Made by a program: the position numbers and the translations under genes. Shown piece by piece: positions 43,008-53,593 of a stretch of 64,000 bases of DNA; position 1 is the first letter of the stretch, and the number at the start of each line of letters is the position of its first letter. The stretch is taken from the NCBI RefSeq assembly GCF_027912835.1, contig NZ_CP115768.1:310001-374000 (forward strand). The letters are read 5' to 3'. The notes under the pieces were generated by a model that was not told where the DNA came from, did not search any database, and saw only the letters and a program-made list of their open reading frames with translations. Source of the DNA: Paracoccus sediminicola (lineage in GTDB: Bacteria; Pseudomonadota; Alphaproteobacteria; Rhodobacterales; Rhodobacteraceae).

Positions 43008-44591
43008 ATGAATATCTCGAAATTCACCCTGTCCCTCGCCGGGATCTTCTTCGCCTCTACGGCGCTCGCCCAAATCGAGATCCGTCAGCAGGACGACCAG
43101 TGGTTCAGCGATGCGCAGAGCCGTATTGCCGAGCTGGAAGCAGTGCAGCCGAACACGGGCAAAGCCAAGAACGTCATTCTGTTCATCGCGGACGGCAATG
43201 GCGTCGGCACCAACTATGCGACGCGCCTGTTCGTCGGGCAGCAGGACGGCGGCAATGGCGAAGGCCATGTCCTGCCGCAGGAAGAATTCCCGAACCTCGC
43301 TCTGGTCAAGACCTATACCACCAACGGCCAGACCCCGGATTCCGCGCCTACCGCCAGCGCCATGAACAGCGGCATCAAGTCGCGCAACGGGACGATCAAT
43401 GTCGGTGATGCGGGCGGTTATGACAATTGCGAAGGTGCGGCGAATGCTGGCCTGACAACCTTCTCGGAGATGGTGTCCGACATGGGCAAGTCCGTCGGCA
43501 TCGTCTCGACCGCGCGGATTACCCACGCCACCCCGGCAGCGGTGTATGCCAAGACCACCAATCGCGACTGGGAGGACGACACCCAGCTTCCGGAGAACTG
43601 TGCCCAGAAGGATATCGCAGCGCAGCTTGTCGATGCAATCGACGCAGGAACGGTGGATTTCGTCATGGGCGGCGGTCGCCGCCATTTCCTGCCCAACGGC
43701 ATCACCGATGAGGAAGGCGATGAGGGCCGCCGCACCGATGACCGGAACCTCATCGACGAAGTTCAGGAGAAGGGCTGGCAATATGTCTGGAACTCGGAGA
43801 CCGCAGCCGGCATCAAGCCGGGTCAGCCGGTGCTGGGCCTCTTTGAATCCAGCCACATGCAGTATGAGGAAGACCGCGAGGATGAACCGAGCCTCGCCGA
43901 GATGACCTCGATGGCGATCGACAACCTGTCGGGCAACGAAGAGGGCTTTTATCTGCAGGTCGAAGCGGGCCGTGTCGATCACGCCAATCACGACGGCAAT
44001 CTGCACCGCGCCGTCACCGATGGCGCTGCCTTCGCCGAAGCGATCGAGCAGGCCATCGCCAAGGTGGATCTCGAAGAAACGCTGGTCATCGTAACCGCCG
44101 ACCACGAGCACGCCATCGCCTTCAATGGCTATTGCGGGATTGGCTCCCCGATCACCGGGCTTTGCTATAATGTCGACGACAATGGCAGCACGCATAGCGA
44201 CGAGCCTGCTCAGGGTCTGGATGGCAAGCCCTATACCGTGGCAGGCTATCTGAACGGGGCCGGGTCGATCCTTAAGGAGATCGTGCCGGAGGATGATCCG
44301 AATGCTGCCGACGCGGAAGGCGATGGCGCGCAGCAGCCCGAGGCTTCGGCTGAGAGTGAGGCCGCGCAGCAGGGTCCGGCAGAGTTCTCGGGCTCGCGTC
44401 CCGATCTGACCCAGGATGAAGCGACCGATCCGGACTATATGCAGCAGGCGCTGATCCCGATGACCTCTGAAACCCATTCGGGCGAGGATGTCGCCCTGAT
44501 GGCCGCCGGACCCTGGTCGCATCTGTTCCGGGGCGTGATCGAGCAGAACCTGATCTTCCACGTGATGAACAAGGCTGTCACCGCCGAGTAA
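43008..44591 (+). CDS. phoA: Alkaline phosphatase (PhoA family)
   Basis: 527 aa from ATG 43008 (CGGAG upstream); longer frames upstream are ignored. Signal peptide ending ALAQ. Metal-site and nucleophile motifs: NVILFIADGNG, catalytic Ser in PDSAPTASAMNSG, STARITHATPAAVYA, VMGGGRRHFLP, EAGRVDHANHDGN, TADHEHA and a late ETHSGEDV. Periplasmic release of phosphate from monoesters. It has an unusually acidic, Gln/Ala/Glu-rich insert near 430-460. Confidence 0.93.
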   Translation: MNISKFTLSLAGIFFASTALAQIEIRQQDDQWFSDAQSRIAELEAVQPNTGKAKNVILFIADGNGVGTNYATRLFVGQQDGGNGEGHVLPQEEFPNLALVKTYTTNGQTPDSAPTASAMNSGIKSRNGTINVGDAGGYDNCEGAANAGLTTFSEMVSDMGKSVGIVSTARITHATPAAVYAKTTNRDWEDDTQLPENCAQKDIAAQLVDAIDAGTVDFVMGGGRRHFLPNGITDEEGDEGRRTDDRNLIDEVQEKGWQYVWNSETAAGIKPGQPVLGLFESSHMQYEEDREDEPSLAEMTSMAIDNLSGNEEGFYLQVEAGRVDHANHDGNLHRAVTDGAAFAEAIEQAIAKVDLEETLVIVTADHEHAIAFNGYCGIGSPITGLCYNVDDNGSTHSDEPAQGLDGKPYTVAGYLNGAGSILKEIVPEDDPNAADAEGDGAQQPEASAESEAAQQGPAEFSGSRPDLTQDEATDPDYMQQALIPMTSETHSGEDVALMAAGPWSHLFRGVIEQNLIFHVMNKAVTAE

Positions 44592-44611
44592 GCGGGTCGC
44601 CGGAATTCGAG

Positions 44612-44643
44612 CGGGGCGGGACATTGCGATCCTGCCCCGTTTT
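44612..44643 (+). terminator. Terminator after phoA
   Basis: Stem GGGGC-GGGA with TCCT-GCCCC (about 44613-44621 and 44630-44638) followed by GTTTTC. Confidence 0.6.
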
Positions 44644-44692
44644 CATGTCTAGCTACCAGCGCATCCCTGCGCCGATACCGCAGCCAGCGCGG

Positions 44693-45247
44693 TCAGTTCC
44701 GCCACACTTCCAGCTCGGGCAGATCGGTGACGGACAGTCCCAGCGTCTGCATCGCGGCCAGCGAGATCTGGCTGCCCGCGCCGCCGCCCGCGAGGGGCTG
44801 CAAATCGACATTTGCCGATTTGCCGTTTTCCGGGTTGACCACGCGCCCTTTCGCTGGGGCATCGACAAGCGGCGTTTTCAGCCAGAACCCGCCCTCGGTG
44901 GCGTCGCCCAATGATGCGACGGTGGTGCCGATAATTCCGCCACCGCTGGCCGGAGCCGCTGCCGCGGCTTTTTCCTCGGCGGTGGTCGTGTCCAGCGCGG
45001 CGACGGTCTGCGCGCCGCCCTGCAAGATAGCGCCCGCGGATTGCGAGGCACCCGCGGGCACGGCGGCTGAGGCCGGTGCAGCGTCGGCAGCGGGCTCGAC
45101 ATAACCGCCGGTCTCGCTGCCTGCCGCTTGCCCTTCGCGCGCCGCGGCCTGCTCGCGGGACACGATCCCGGTGCCGCCGGCGAGGCCGCAGGCGCTCATC
45201 ATCATCGTTACCAGGCAAAGCGCCGTGGCGGTCTGGGTGCGGATCAT
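44693..45247 (-). CDS. Hypothetical lipoprotein
   Basis: 184 aa. ATG 45247 with AGAGGAA seven bases upstream. Lipobox VTMMMSAC (Cys20), then an Ala/Gly/Glu-rich low-complexity region to about 130 and a short conserved-looking end (GFWLKTPLVDAPAKGRVV, QISLAAMQTLGLSVTDLPEL). No family recognised. Convergent to phoA and divergent from moaA. Similar small lipoproteins are common in Rhodobacterales; no tie to the T3SS is evident. Confidence 0.7.
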   Translation of the reverse strand: MIRTQTATALCLVTMMMSACGLAGGTGIVSREQAAAREGQAAGSETGGYVEPAADAAPASAAVPAGASQSAGAILQGGAQTVAALDTTTAEEKAAAAAPASGGGIIGTTVASLGDATEGGFWLKTPLVDAPAKGRVVNPENGKSANVDLQPLAGGGAGSQISLAAMQTLGLSVTDLPELEVWRN

Positions 45248-45346
45248 GCTCGATTCCTCTCGATTTCCGCCGGAGGCTAGCGTCGCGCCGGGCGCGGCGC
45301 AATGGCCGCGCTTGAAGCGGGGCAGGGTTCGGCCTATCTCGGGAAG

Positions 45347-46351
45347 ATGCAGCCGCAACCGCTCATTGACCCGTTCGCCCGCCCCATCACCTATCTCAGG
45401 GTGTCGGTTACCGATCGCTGCGATTTTCGCTGCACCTACTGCATGGCCGAACATATGCAGTTCCTGCCCAAGCGTGACCTGCTGTCGCTGGAAGAGCTTG
45501 ACCGGCTGTGCACGGCCTTTGTCGGGCTGGGCGTGCGCAAGCTGCGCATTACCGGGGGTGAGCCGCTGGTCCGGCGCGACATCATGTCCTTTTTCCGCGC
45601 CGTGTCGCGTCATTTGGGTGATGGGCTGGACGAGCTGACGCTCACCACCAATGGCAGCCAACTCGCGCGTTTTGCCGGAGAACTGGCGGAAATCGGTGTG
45701 CGCCGGGTGAATGTGTCGCTCGACACGCTCGATCCGGAGAAATTCGCCCGCATCACCCGCTGGGGGCGTCTGCCGCAGGTGATGGCGGGGCTCGAAGCCG
45801 CAAAGTCCGCCGGGCTTCGCGTCAAGATCAACGCCGTGGCCCTGAAGGGCTTCAACGATTCCGAGCTGTTCGATCTGGTCGAATGGTGCGCGGCAGAAGA
45901 TCACGACCTGACCTTCATCGAGGTCATGCCGATGGGCGACATGGGCGAAGAGGCGCGGCTGGATCAGTACTGGCCGCTGTCGGATCTGCGCGCGAGCCTT
46001 GCCGCGCGCTATACGCTCGTCGATCTGGCCGAGCGCACGGGCGGGCCGGCGCGCTATGTCAGGCTGGCAGAGACCGGCCAGAAGATCGGTTTCATCACCC
46101 CGCTGAGCCATAATTTCTGCGAAAGCTGCAACCGGGTCCGCGTCACCTGCACGGGCGAGCTGTTCATGTGCCTCGGTCAGGAGGATCGCGCCGATCTGCG
46201 CGCGCCCCTGCGTGCGTCACCTGATGACGGGCTGCTGACAGAGGCGATCCGCGCGGCGATTGCCCGCAAGCCCAAGGGCCATGATTTCGACTATTCCCGC
46301 CAGCGCGTCGCAGGCCAGATGAGCCGTCACATGAGCCATACCGGCGGCTGA
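45347..46351 (+). CDS. moaA: GTP 3',8-cyclase MoaA
   Basis: 334 aa from ATG 45347 (GGGA nearby; an earlier in-frame ATG at 45302 is less likely). Radical-SAM cluster CDFRCTYC near residues 26-33, [10 protein letters not shown], and the C-terminal second cluster cysteines in [19 protein letters not shown]. The protein ends in a Gly-Gly pair, needed for activity in MoaA. First step of molybdenum cofactor synthesis. Confidence 0.95.
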   Translation: MQPQPLIDPFARPITYLRVSVTDRCDFRCTYCMAEHMQFLPKRDLLSLEELDRLCTAFVGLGVRKLRITGGEPLVRRDIMSFFRAVSRHLGDGLDELTLTTNGSQLARFAGELAEIGVRRVNVSLDTLDPEKFARITRWGRLPQVMAGLEAAKSAGLRVKINAVALKGFNDSELFDLVEWCAAEDHDLTFIEVMPMGDMGEEARLDQYWPLSDLRASLAARYTLVDLAERTGGPARYVRLAETGQKIGFITPLSHNFCESCNRVRVTCTGELFMCLGQEDRADLRAPLRASPDDGLLTEAIRAAIARKPKGHDFDYSRQRVAGQMSRHMSHTGG

Positions 46352-46387
46352 CAGCACCCCTTTGCCGGCGCAGCCTCGCGCAGCGTC

Positions 46388-47554
46388 TCAGGCGATGGGC
46401 ATCCGCTGTTCCACGATCTCGGCCAGCCAGCTTGCCCCGAAGGGGATCGCGTCATCGGCAAAGCGGTATTCCGGATGATGCAGCATCGCCGTATCGCCGT
46501 TGCCGAGAAAGATATAAGCGCCGGGCCGCTCGTTGAGCATAAAGCTGAAATCCTCTCCGGCCATCATCGGGGCGACATCGGTATCGACATCGCCAGCGAC
46601 GGCGCGGGCAACCTCGGCGGCGTGCCTCACGGGTTCGGCGTGATTGGACGTCACCGGATAGCCATAATGATAATCCAGTTCGGCCCGGGCACCGAACGCG
46701 GCGGCGGTGTTCTCGACCACGCGGGCAATCGCCTTGGCCTGAAGCTCGCGCACGCCGTCATCAAGGCTGCGGGCGGTGCCGCGGATCTTGACCACCTGTG
46801 GGATCACGTTATGCGCGGTAGAGTCGGTGCTCATCGTGCAGCACGACACGACCCCGCTTTTCAGCGGATCGACATTGCGCGACACCACCGATTGCAGCGC
46901 CACCACGATCTGCGAGGCGACAAGCAGCGTGTCGATGCACTCATCGGGCTTTGCGGCATGGCCGCCCTTGCCGGTGACGGTGATCTCGAATTCATCCGCA
47001 GCGGCCATGATGCCGCCCTCGCGGATGGCGAACTGTCCGACCGGAATGCCGGGCATATTGTGCAGCCCATAGAATTCCTGCACCGGCCAGCGTTCGAGAA
47101 GCCCATCCTCAAGCATGGTCCGCGCACCGGCGCCGCCTTCCTCGGCGGGCTGGAAGATCAGTATCGCGGTGCCGTCAAAATTCCGTGTTTCGGCCAGATA
47201 TTTCGCCGCACCGAGCAGCATGGAGGTGTGGCCGTCATGTCCGCAGGCATGCATCTTGCCGGGCGCGGTCGAAGCGAATTCCAGCCCGGTTGCCTCGTGG
47301 ATCGGCAGCGCGTCCATATCGGCGCGCAGCGCGATCATCCGTCCCGACGCGTCGTTGCGGCCCCGGATCACGGCCACAACTCCGCTGCGGCCGACCCCCT
47401 CGGTGACCTCGTCGGCACCGAATTCCCGCAACAGCTCGGCCACCCGGCCAGCGGTGCGATGCACATCGTAATCCAGCTCGGGATGGGCATGGAAATCATG
47501 GCGCCAGGCAGTGATCTCGGGCAACAGCTCGGCGAAGCGGTTCTTGACGGGCAT
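46388..47554 (-). CDS. M20 family amidohydrolase (hippurate/N-acyl amino acid hydrolase type)
   Basis: 388 aa from ATG 47554 with AAAGGAG upstream. Motifs: WRHDFHAHPELDYDVHRTA, ALRADMDALPI, metal ligands in HACGHDGHTSMLLGAA, catalytic FQPAEEGGAGA and GKGGHAAKPDECID in the lid domain. Two-metal hydrolase removing acyl groups from amino acids; exact substrate not readable. Convergent to moaA. Confidence 0.92.
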   Translation of the reverse strand: MPVKNRFAELLPEITAWRHDFHAHPELDYDVHRTAGRVAELLREFGADEVTEGVGRSGVVAVIRGRNDASGRMIALRADMDALPIHEATGLEFASTAPGKMHACGHDGHTSMLLGAAKYLAETRNFDGTAILIFQPAEEGGAGARTMLEDGLLERWPVQEFYGLHNMPGIPVGQFAIREGGIMAAADEFEITVTGKGGHAAKPDECIDTLLVASQIVVALQSVVSRNVDPLKSGVVSCCTMSTDSTAHNVIPQVVKIRGTARSLDDGVRELQAKAIARVVENTAAAFGARAELDYHYGYPVTSNHAEPVRHAAEVARAVAGDVDTDVAPMMAGEDFSFMLNERPGAYIFLGNGDTAMLHHPEYRFADDAIPFGASWLAEIVEQRMPIA

Positions 47555-47639
47555 GGAGTTCTCCTTTCTGCGCAGCTTGGCAAGCGGCGGCCCCGCGCGC
47601 AACTGTCTTGCCGGGCAGGGAACGCGCCGCGCCGGGCGG

Positions 47640-49457
47640 TTACTCCACCGTCACAGATTTCGCGAGGTTGCGCGGCTGATCGACATCGGTCCCCTTGGCG
47701 ACCGCCGTGTAATAGGCCAGATACTGCATCGGCACCGCATAGACGATGGGCCGGAACACCCCGCCGCCTTCAGGCATTGCCAGCCCGGCGCGAATCCCGT
47801 CTCCGGCCTCGCTGAGGCCGTCATTATCCGAGATCAGCAGCACCTGACCGTGACGCGCCATGACTTCCTGCATGTTCGAGACGGTCTTCTCGAACAGCGC
47901 ATCGCGCGGCGCCACCACGACCACGGGCATGTTCTGGTCGATCAGCGCGATGGGGCCGTGTTTCAGCTCGCCCGAGGCATAGCCCTCGGCATGGATATAG
48001 CTGAGCTCCTTCAGCTTCAGCGCCCCTTCGAGTGCTACCGGATAAAGCGGCCCGCGGCCCAGAAACAGCACGTCATCCGCTTCCGATAGCCACTCGGCCA
48101 GTTCGGCGCAGGCCTCGGCGCTGTTCAATGCCTGATTGACCAGGGCGGGGATCGCGCGCAGATCGGCCAGATGTGCTGCCAGCCCGGCATCGTCGATACA
48201 GCCACGGTCATGCGCGGCTTTCAGAGCCAGCACCGCAAGCACCGCAAGCTGGCAGGTAAAGGCCTTGGAAGAGGCGACGCAGACTTCGACCCCGGCCAGT
48301 GTCGGCAGGGCGGTGTCGGTATCGCGCGCAATGGCAGAGGTGCCGACATTCACCACGCCGATCGTCCTGGCCACCTTGCCGCGCGCGTAATGCAGCGCCG
48401 CCAACGTGTCTGCGGTCTCGCCCGACTGGCTGATGAAAAGCCCCCAGCTTTTTTCCGACAGCGGCGGCTCGCGATAGCGGAACTCCGAGGCGACATCGAG
48501 ATCGCAGGGCAGGCCGGCGAGCTGTTCAAACCAGTATTTCGCGACATGGCCGGCCAGATAGGCGGTGCCGCATGCGACCATCGTCAGCCGGTCCACGGTC
48601 GAGAAATCCATCCCATCCGGCAGAACGATCCGGTCGTCCTTCACATAGTGGTTCAGCACATCGCCGAGAACGGCGGGCTGTTCGGCGATCTCCTTGGCCA
48701 TGAAATGACGGTAGCCGCCCTTGTCGATGGCGGTCGCGCCGACATCGATCTGGGCGATGTCCCGGCTGACCGGGTTCGCATCGGCATCGAAAATATCGCT
48801 GCCCTCGCGCGTGACGACGACATGATCGCCATCTTCCAGATAGGTGATCCGGTCGGTGAACGGGGCGAGCGCGATCGCGTCCGAGCCGACGAACATCTCA
48901 CCCTCGCCATGACCGACGACCAGCGGGCTGCCCTTGCGCGCGGCGACCATCAGATCGCCCTCTCCGTCGAAGAGGAAGGCGAGTGCGAAGGCCCCTTGCA
49001 AGCGAGAGAGCGTCGCGCGCGCAGCCTCGACCGGGCTCTTGCCCTCATCCATATGCTTCGCGGTCAGCATGGCGACGGTTTCGGTATCGGTGTCGGATTC
49101 GGGGGCATATCCTGCCGCGACCAGCTCTTCGCGGAGTTCCCTGAAGTTCTCGATGATTCCGTTATGGACAACCGCCACCCGCCCGCGTCGATGCGGATGT
49201 GCGTTGATCTCGGTCGCCGCTCCATGAGTTGCCCATCGCGTATGGCCAATGCCCGAGCGGCCCGAGAGCGGCTCGGTGACCAGCCGGTCGGACAAATGCA
49301 CCAGCTTGCCCACCGCACGCCGCCGGTCCAGCCGACCTTCGCCGTCAATCGTGGCGACTCCTGCGCTGTCATAGCCGCGATATTCCAGCCGCTTGAGCGC
49401 CTCGACCAGCTGTGGCGCGACCTGGTGGCTGCCGAGAATTCCGATAATGCCACACAT
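47640..49457 (-). CDS. glmS: Glutamine-fructose-6-phosphate aminotransferase
   Basis: 605 aa. N-terminal Cys2 nucleophile (MCGIIGILGSH), GIGHTRWATHG, HNGIIEN and two SIS domains (FISQSGETADTLAAL; FLGRGPLYPVALEGALKLKE), ending in KSVTVE. Makes glucosamine-6-phosphate for cell wall and LPS. TGATG overlap with glmU. Confidence 0.96.
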   Translation of the reverse strand: MCGIIGILGSHQVAPQLVEALKRLEYRGYDSAGVATIDGEGRLDRRRAVGKLVHLSDRLVTEPLSGRSGIGHTRWATHGAATEINAHPHRRGRVAVVHNGIIENFRELREELVAAGYAPESDTDTETVAMLTAKHMDEGKSPVEAARATLSRLQGAFALAFLFDGEGDLMVAARKGSPLVVGHGEGEMFVGSDAIALAPFTDRITYLEDGDHVVVTREGSDIFDADANPVSRDIAQIDVGATAIDKGGYRHFMAKEIAEQPAVLGDVLNHYVKDDRIVLPDGMDFSTVDRLTMVACGTAYLAGHVAKYWFEQLAGLPCDLDVASEFRYREPPLSEKSWGLFISQSGETADTLAALHYARGKVARTIGVVNVGTSAIARDTDTALPTLAGVEVCVASSKAFTCQLAVLAVLALKAAHDRGCIDDAGLAAHLADLRAIPALVNQALNSAEACAELAEWLSEADDVLFLGRGPLYPVALEGALKLKELSYIHAEGYASGELKHGPIALIDQNMPVVVVAPRDALFEKTVSNMQEVMARHGQVLLISDNDGLSEAGDGIRAGLAMPEGGGVFRPIVYAVPMQYLAYYTAVAKGTDVDQPRNLAKSVTVE

Positions 49458-50824
49458 CAGGCCGTGTCCTTCTTTGATTTCTGATCCCGCAATGCCTGCA
49501 TGATGCGCCCTGCCAATCCTGGCTTGTTGGTCTGGCGGGCCCGTCCCAGCCCAAGCGCGTCCTCGGGCACATCCTGGGTGATGACCGAGCCAGAGCCTGT
49601 CATCGCCCGGGCGCCCACACGCACCGGCGCAACCAGCATCGTGTCAGAGCCGATAAAGGCCTCGGCCCCGATCTCGGTGCGGTGCTTCATCACCCCGTCA
49701 TAATTGCAGGTGATCGTCCCCGCGCCGATATTGGTCCGCTCGCCGATATGGGCGTCGCCGAGATAGGTCAGATGGCCGACCTTCACGCCTTCCTCCAGCA
49801 CGGAGTTCTTGATTTCGACGAAGTTACCGACATGGGCATCGCCGCCTAGCTCGGCGCCGGGGCGCAGGCGAGCGAAGGGCCCGACCGTCGCGCCGGTGGA
49901 GAGGTGGCACCCCTCGAGATGGCAGAAGCCGAGCACCTCGGCGCCGCTTTCCACGGTGACGCCGGGGCCGAAGATGACATTCGGCCCGATGATCGCGTCG
50001 CGTCCGATATGGGTGTCAAGCGCAAACCAAACCGTTTCAGGCGCGGTTAGTGTAATTCCCTCGGCCAGCGCCTCGGCGCGGCGGCGGGTCTGGAAAATGG
50101 CCTCGGCGCGGGCCAGTTCGGCACGGGAATTGACGCCGAGCGTCTCTGCCTCGTCGCAGGTCACGACCGCGGCCCGATGGCCGGCTGCGCGCGCGAGGCC
50201 CGGAATGTCGGTCAGGTAATACTCGCCCGACGCATTGTCATTGCCGAGCCGCGCGGTGAATTCGCGCAGCAGCGCCGCATCGGCCGCCATCACGCCGGAA
50301 TTGCACAGCCGGATCGCGCGGGTGGCTTCATCCGCGTCCTTGAACTCGACGATCCGCTCCAGCGTGCCATCGGCATCCGTCACCAGCCGCCCATAGCGGC
50401 CCGGATCGGCTGCCTCGAATCCGAGCACCACCACATCTGCATCATGCGCGGCCAGATCAGCCAGCGTCGCCGCGCCGATAAAGGGTGTGTCGCCGTAAAG
50501 CACGATCACCCGGCCCGCGAACCCCTCTAGCGCCGGCAGCGCCTGCGCGACCGCATGTCCGGTGCCGAGCTGTTCGGTCTGAAGCGCGATCTGCGCCGAC
50601 CCGTCCAGCTTCGCGACGGCCTTGGTCACATGCTCGGCCCCGTGCCCGGCCACAACGATGATCCGCGACGGGTTGAGGCTGCGCGCGGCGGCAAGCGCAT
50701 GGCCCACCATCGGGACCGCGCCCACCTTGTGCAGCACCTTCGGCAGGTCCGACTTCATCCGGCTGCCCTGTCCGGCGGCCAGAATGACCACTGCGATGTC
50801 CTGATCCTGCTGTCCCGCCGTCAT
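49457..50824 (-). CDS. glmU: Bifunctional UDP-GlcNAc pyrophosphorylase / GlcN-1-P acetyltransferase
   Basis: 455 aa. Nucleotidyltransferase signature VILAAGQGSRMKSDLPKVLH, then a left-handed beta-helix of hexapeptide repeats from about 245 (IGRDAIIGPNVIFGPGVTVE, VKVGHLTYLGDAHIG). Directly upstream of glmS, a common Rhodobacterales pair covering the first and last two steps to UDP-GlcNAc. Confidence 0.96.
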   Translation of the reverse strand: MTAGQQDQDIAVVILAAGQGSRMKSDLPKVLHKVGAVPMVGHALAAARSLNPSRIIVVAGHGAEHVTKAVAKLDGSAQIALQTEQLGTGHAVAQALPALEGFAGRVIVLYGDTPFIGAATLADLAAHDADVVVLGFEAADPGRYGRLVTDADGTLERIVEFKDADEATRAIRLCNSGVMAADAALLREFTARLGNDNASGEYYLTDIPGLARAAGHRAAVVTCDEAETLGVNSRAELARAEAIFQTRRRAEALAEGITLTAPETVWFALDTHIGRDAIIGPNVIFGPGVTVESGAEVLGFCHLEGCHLSTGATVGPFARLRPGAELGGDAHVGNFVEIKNSVLEEGVKVGHLTYLGDAHIGERTNIGAGTITCNYDGVMKHRTEIGAEAFIGSDTMLVAPVRVGARAMTGSGSVITQDVPEDALGLGRARQTNKPGLAGRIMQALRDQKSKKDTA

Positions 50825-50928
50825 GCTGCCCGCTTCGTCGTTTGCTGTTTCTTGTCCAGCGGTTTACCCCTAGCGGGCGGCTGGCCGCAAGCCGGGCTGC
50901 TTCACAGGTTTTGACGAAAGGTTTCAAT

Positions 50929-51624
50929 ATGGCGGGAACGGTTGTCTTCGACCTTGACGGCACGCTGGCGGATACGGCAGCGGACCTGATCGCAGCGGCG
51001 AATGCGGCACTTGCCGCTCGGGGGCTGGACGGGCTGGACCCGGCTGCCGATGCGGCGATTGCCTTTCACGGCGGGCGGGCGATGCTGCGCGAAGGCTATG
51101 CGCGGGCCGGCGACGAGTTTCTTATCCCGCCCGGCGCGGAGGACGCCGATCTGGCCCGGCTGCTCGAGGAATATGACGCAAATATCGCAGCGCAGACGCG
51201 GCTCTATCCGGGGGTCGAGCCCGCGCTGAGCCAGCTTGCCGCCGATGGGCACCTGCTCGCTGTGTGCACCAACAAGCCCGAGGGTCTGGCCGAAAAATTA
51301 CTGCGCGAGCTCGGCATCCGCGATGCCTTCGCGGCGATGATAGGTGCGGATACGCTGCCGGTGCGCAAACCCGACCCGATGCCCTATCGCGAGGCGGTGC
51401 AACGCGCCGGGGGCGAGGTCGCAGAATCCTTTCTGATCGGAGACACCGTCACCGACGCGAAAACCGCCGCGGCAGCGGGTGTCAGGGTGGCGCTCGTCGC
51501 GTTCGGACCAGAGGGCGAAGACATCAGGCGGCTGAACCCGGATGCGTTGCTGCGCAGCTATGACGATCTGCCGGCGCTGGCCCTTGACTGGCTGATCCGC
51601 CCGGACATGGCCGCGAGCATCTGA
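50929..51624 (+). CDS. gph: Phosphoglycolate phosphatase-like HAD hydrolase
   Basis: 231 aa from ATG 50929 (GAAAGG upstream). HAD motif I FDLDGTLADT, motif II VCTNKP, motif III Lys in PVRKPDPMP and motif IV IGDTVTDAKTA. Typical Gph length and cap domain. Divergent from glmU. Confidence 0.88.
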   Translation: MAGTVVFDLDGTLADTAADLIAAANAALAARGLDGLDPAADAAIAFHGGRAMLREGYARAGDEFLIPPGAEDADLARLLEEYDANIAAQTRLYPGVEPALSQLAADGHLLAVCTNKPEGLAEKLLRELGIRDAFAAMIGADTLPVRKPDPMPYREAVQRAGGEVAESFLIGDTVTDAKTAAAAGVRVALVAFGPEGEDIRRLNPDALLRSYDDLPALALDWLIRPDMAASI

Positions 51625-51667
51625 TCTGCCTGCTTCTCCGGTGTCTGGCCGCCCATGGCGACGAGGC

Positions 51668-52084
51668 TCAGCCCATGCCGCCGAGTTCCATCAGCACCTG
51701 CCATTCCGCCTCGGTCACCGGCTGGACCGATAGGCGCGAATTATTGACCAGCACCATGTCCTTCAGCCGTGGCTCTTCCTTGGCCTGATCCAGCGTGACC
51801 GTCGTCCGGAGCGGTTCGATCGCCTTGATGTCGACGCATTCCCAGCGCTCGTCATCGGTGGTCGAATCGGGATGAGCCTCTGCCACCACCTCGACGATGC
51901 CGACGCATTCCTTCCCGATATTCGAGTGATACAGAACGCCGCGATCGCCCTTCTTCATGTCGCGCATATTATTGCGCGCCTGATAATTGCGCACGCCGTC
52001 CCATTCCTCGCCCGCATCGCCCTTGGCCACCAGATCGTCCCAGCCAAAGACATTCGGTTCGGATTTGAACAACCAGTAGCCCAT
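51668..52084 (-). CDS. EVE domain-containing protein
   Basis: 138 aa from ATG 52084. Starts [20 protein letters not shown] and has GVRNYQARNNMRDMKKGD, VLYHSNIGKECVGIVEV and LVNNSRLSVQPV, the EVE (PUA-like) fold. EVE proteins may bind modified nucleic acids. Its first base overlaps the YciI-like stop. Confidence 0.9.
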   Translation of the reverse strand: MGYWLFKSEPNVFGWDDLVAKGDAGEEWDGVRNYQARNNMRDMKKGDRGVLYHSNIGKECVGIVEVVAEAHPDSTTDDERWECVDIKAIEPLRTTVTLDQAKEEPRLKDMVLVNNSRLSVQPVTEAEWQVLMELGGMG

Positions 52085-52359
52085 CAGCCGATCACCTTCT
52101 TCCATTCGGTGACGCTCACGCTTTCGAACAGACCGGCCTTGCCGTAGGGATCGCCAGCGGCCCACGCCTTCGCGGCGTCCAGATCCGGCGCTTCGAGAAT
52201 GACCAGCGAGCCGCACATTTTCCCGTCTTCCATCAGCGGGCCGCCCAGCATGACGATGCCGGTCTCGTTGATATAATCGAGATGGGCGGGGCGGTTTTCC
52301 TGACGAATGGGCAGAGCGCCCTCCTTGTCTTTGCAGATCACGGCGTAAAGCGGCATCAT
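52084..52359 (-). CDS. YciI family protein
   Basis: 91 aa. Start at the ATG pair 52359/52356; GGAGG spacing slightly favours 52356. YCII features: [48 protein letters not shown]. Small ferredoxin-like alpha/beta enzyme-type fold; function unclear. Coupled to gpsA upstream. Confidence 0.88.
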   Translation of the reverse strand: MMPLYAVICKDKEGALPIRQENRPAHLDYINETGIVMLGGPLMEDGKMCGSLVILEAPDLDAAKAWAAGDPYGKAGLFESVSVTEWKKVIG

Positions 52360-53288
52360 TCCTCCTTCAGTGGTCGGCTGAGCAGTTGCAGAACGGTATC
52401 TGCCACGCTGGCGCGGCCTTCGGCAAGCGCTGCGACGGAATCGGCAATCGGCATCGGGATGCCGCGATCCGCGGCGAGCGCGCTGACCGCCTGCGCGGTT
52501 TTCGCGCCCTCGACGGTGATCGTGCCGTCAAAGCTTTCACCCGCGCCGAGCGCACGGCCATAGCGGAAATTTCGCGACAGGTCCGATGTGGCCGTCAGCA
52601 CAAGATCACCCAGACCGGACAGCCCGGCCAGCGTCTCGGCCCGCGCCCCCAACCTTATTGCCAGCCGGGTCATCTCGGCAAATCCGCGGGTGATGAGCGC
52701 GGCGCGGGCGCTGTCGCCCAGCCGGGCGCCGATGGCGACACCCGCCGCGATGGCGATCACGTTCTTCAGCGCGCCGCCCAGCTCTGCCCCGCGCAGATCG
52801 TCGGTCCGATACAGCCTCAGCGTCGGGGTCGACAGGCTGTGCTGCAACGCCTCGGCCTCTTGATCGGCGCAGGCGAGTGTCAGTGCGGTGGGCAGGCCGC
52901 GAGCGATATCAGCGGCGAAGCTAGGGCCGGTGAGTATGGCGATGCTGGCCTTTGGGCAGGATTGCGCGATCAGTGTCGACGGCGAATCTCCGGTCGCGAG
53001 ATCGATCCCCTTTGCCGTGTTGACCAATGCGCGCCCGTCCAGCGCCGCGCCGTGATCGGCAAGAAATCCGCGCAGCGCCTGCGCCGGCAAGGCGAGGATC
53101 ACGATCTTCTGCCGGGCCTGTTCGAGATCCTCGGTCAGCCTCACCGTATCGGGGATAGGCACACCGGGCAGACGCGGCGCCTCGCGCCCCTTTGGCAGCC
53201 GCCGGGCCCAGAGCGTCACCGGCTGAGTCTCGCTCAGCGCGCAGGCCAGAGCGGTGCCAAAAGCGCCTGCGCCGAGGATCCCGATCAT
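52356..53288 (-). CDS. gpsA: NAD(P)H-dependent glycerol-3-phosphate dehydrogenase
   Basis: 310 aa. N-terminal Rossmann [48 protein letters not shown] (catalytic Lys) and [21 protein letters not shown]. Makes sn-glycerol-3-phosphate for phospholipids. Confidence 0.95.
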   Translation of the reverse strand: MIGILGAGAFGTALACALSETQPVTLWARRLPKGREAPRLPGVPIPDTVRLTEDLEQARQKIVILALPAQALRGFLADHGAALDGRALVNTAKGIDLATGDSPSTLIAQSCPKASIAILTGPSFAADIARGLPTALTLACADQEAEALQHSLSTPTLRLYRTDDLRGAELGGALKNVIAIAAGVAIGARLGDSARAALITRGFAEMTRLAIRLGARAETLAGLSGLGDLVLTATSDLSRNFRYGRALGAGESFDGTITVEGAKTAQAVSALAADRGIPMPIADSVAALAEGRASVADTVLQLLSRPLKEE

Positions 53289-53593
53289 TGCTCATCCCCC
53301 GCGGTCAGGTCGATACCGTTGCGTTTGCAGAACCACAGGAAAAGTGGCGTTTCCATGAAGGAAAGCGACAGCAGGCTGAACAGGAACCAGTTCGTGTCGA
53401 AAAGGAGGGCGTCGAAACTGATGCGGGCACCGCCGAACAGCCCCCATGCCGTTACCAACGCGATCCCCGTCAAAACCAGATCCGTGCGCAGCATCCGGTT
53501 CAGCGTCCGCTGCCGCATTGTGGGGTAGATCCCCAGATAGGCCGTTGCCAGGATGGTGGCATTGACGGACAGGATTTGCAGCTCCGGGCTCAC
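53285..53593 (-). CDS. Small membrane protein, hypothetical
   Basis: 102 aa with three hydrophobic segments ([54 protein letters not shown]). Overlaps tsaD and gpsA by 4 bp each, so it belongs to the tsaD-gpsA operon. No family recognised. Confidence 0.75.
   Translation of the reverse strand: MSPELQILSVNATILATAYLGIYPTMRQRTLNRMLRTDLVLTGIALVTAWGLFGGARISFDALLFDTNWFLFSLLSLSFMETPLFLWFCKRNGIDLTAGDEQ

Noticed and set aside
42780..44624. 614-codon minus-strand open frame opposite phoA
   Set aside because: phoA motifs are intact on the plus strand; the antisense frame has no domain pattern.
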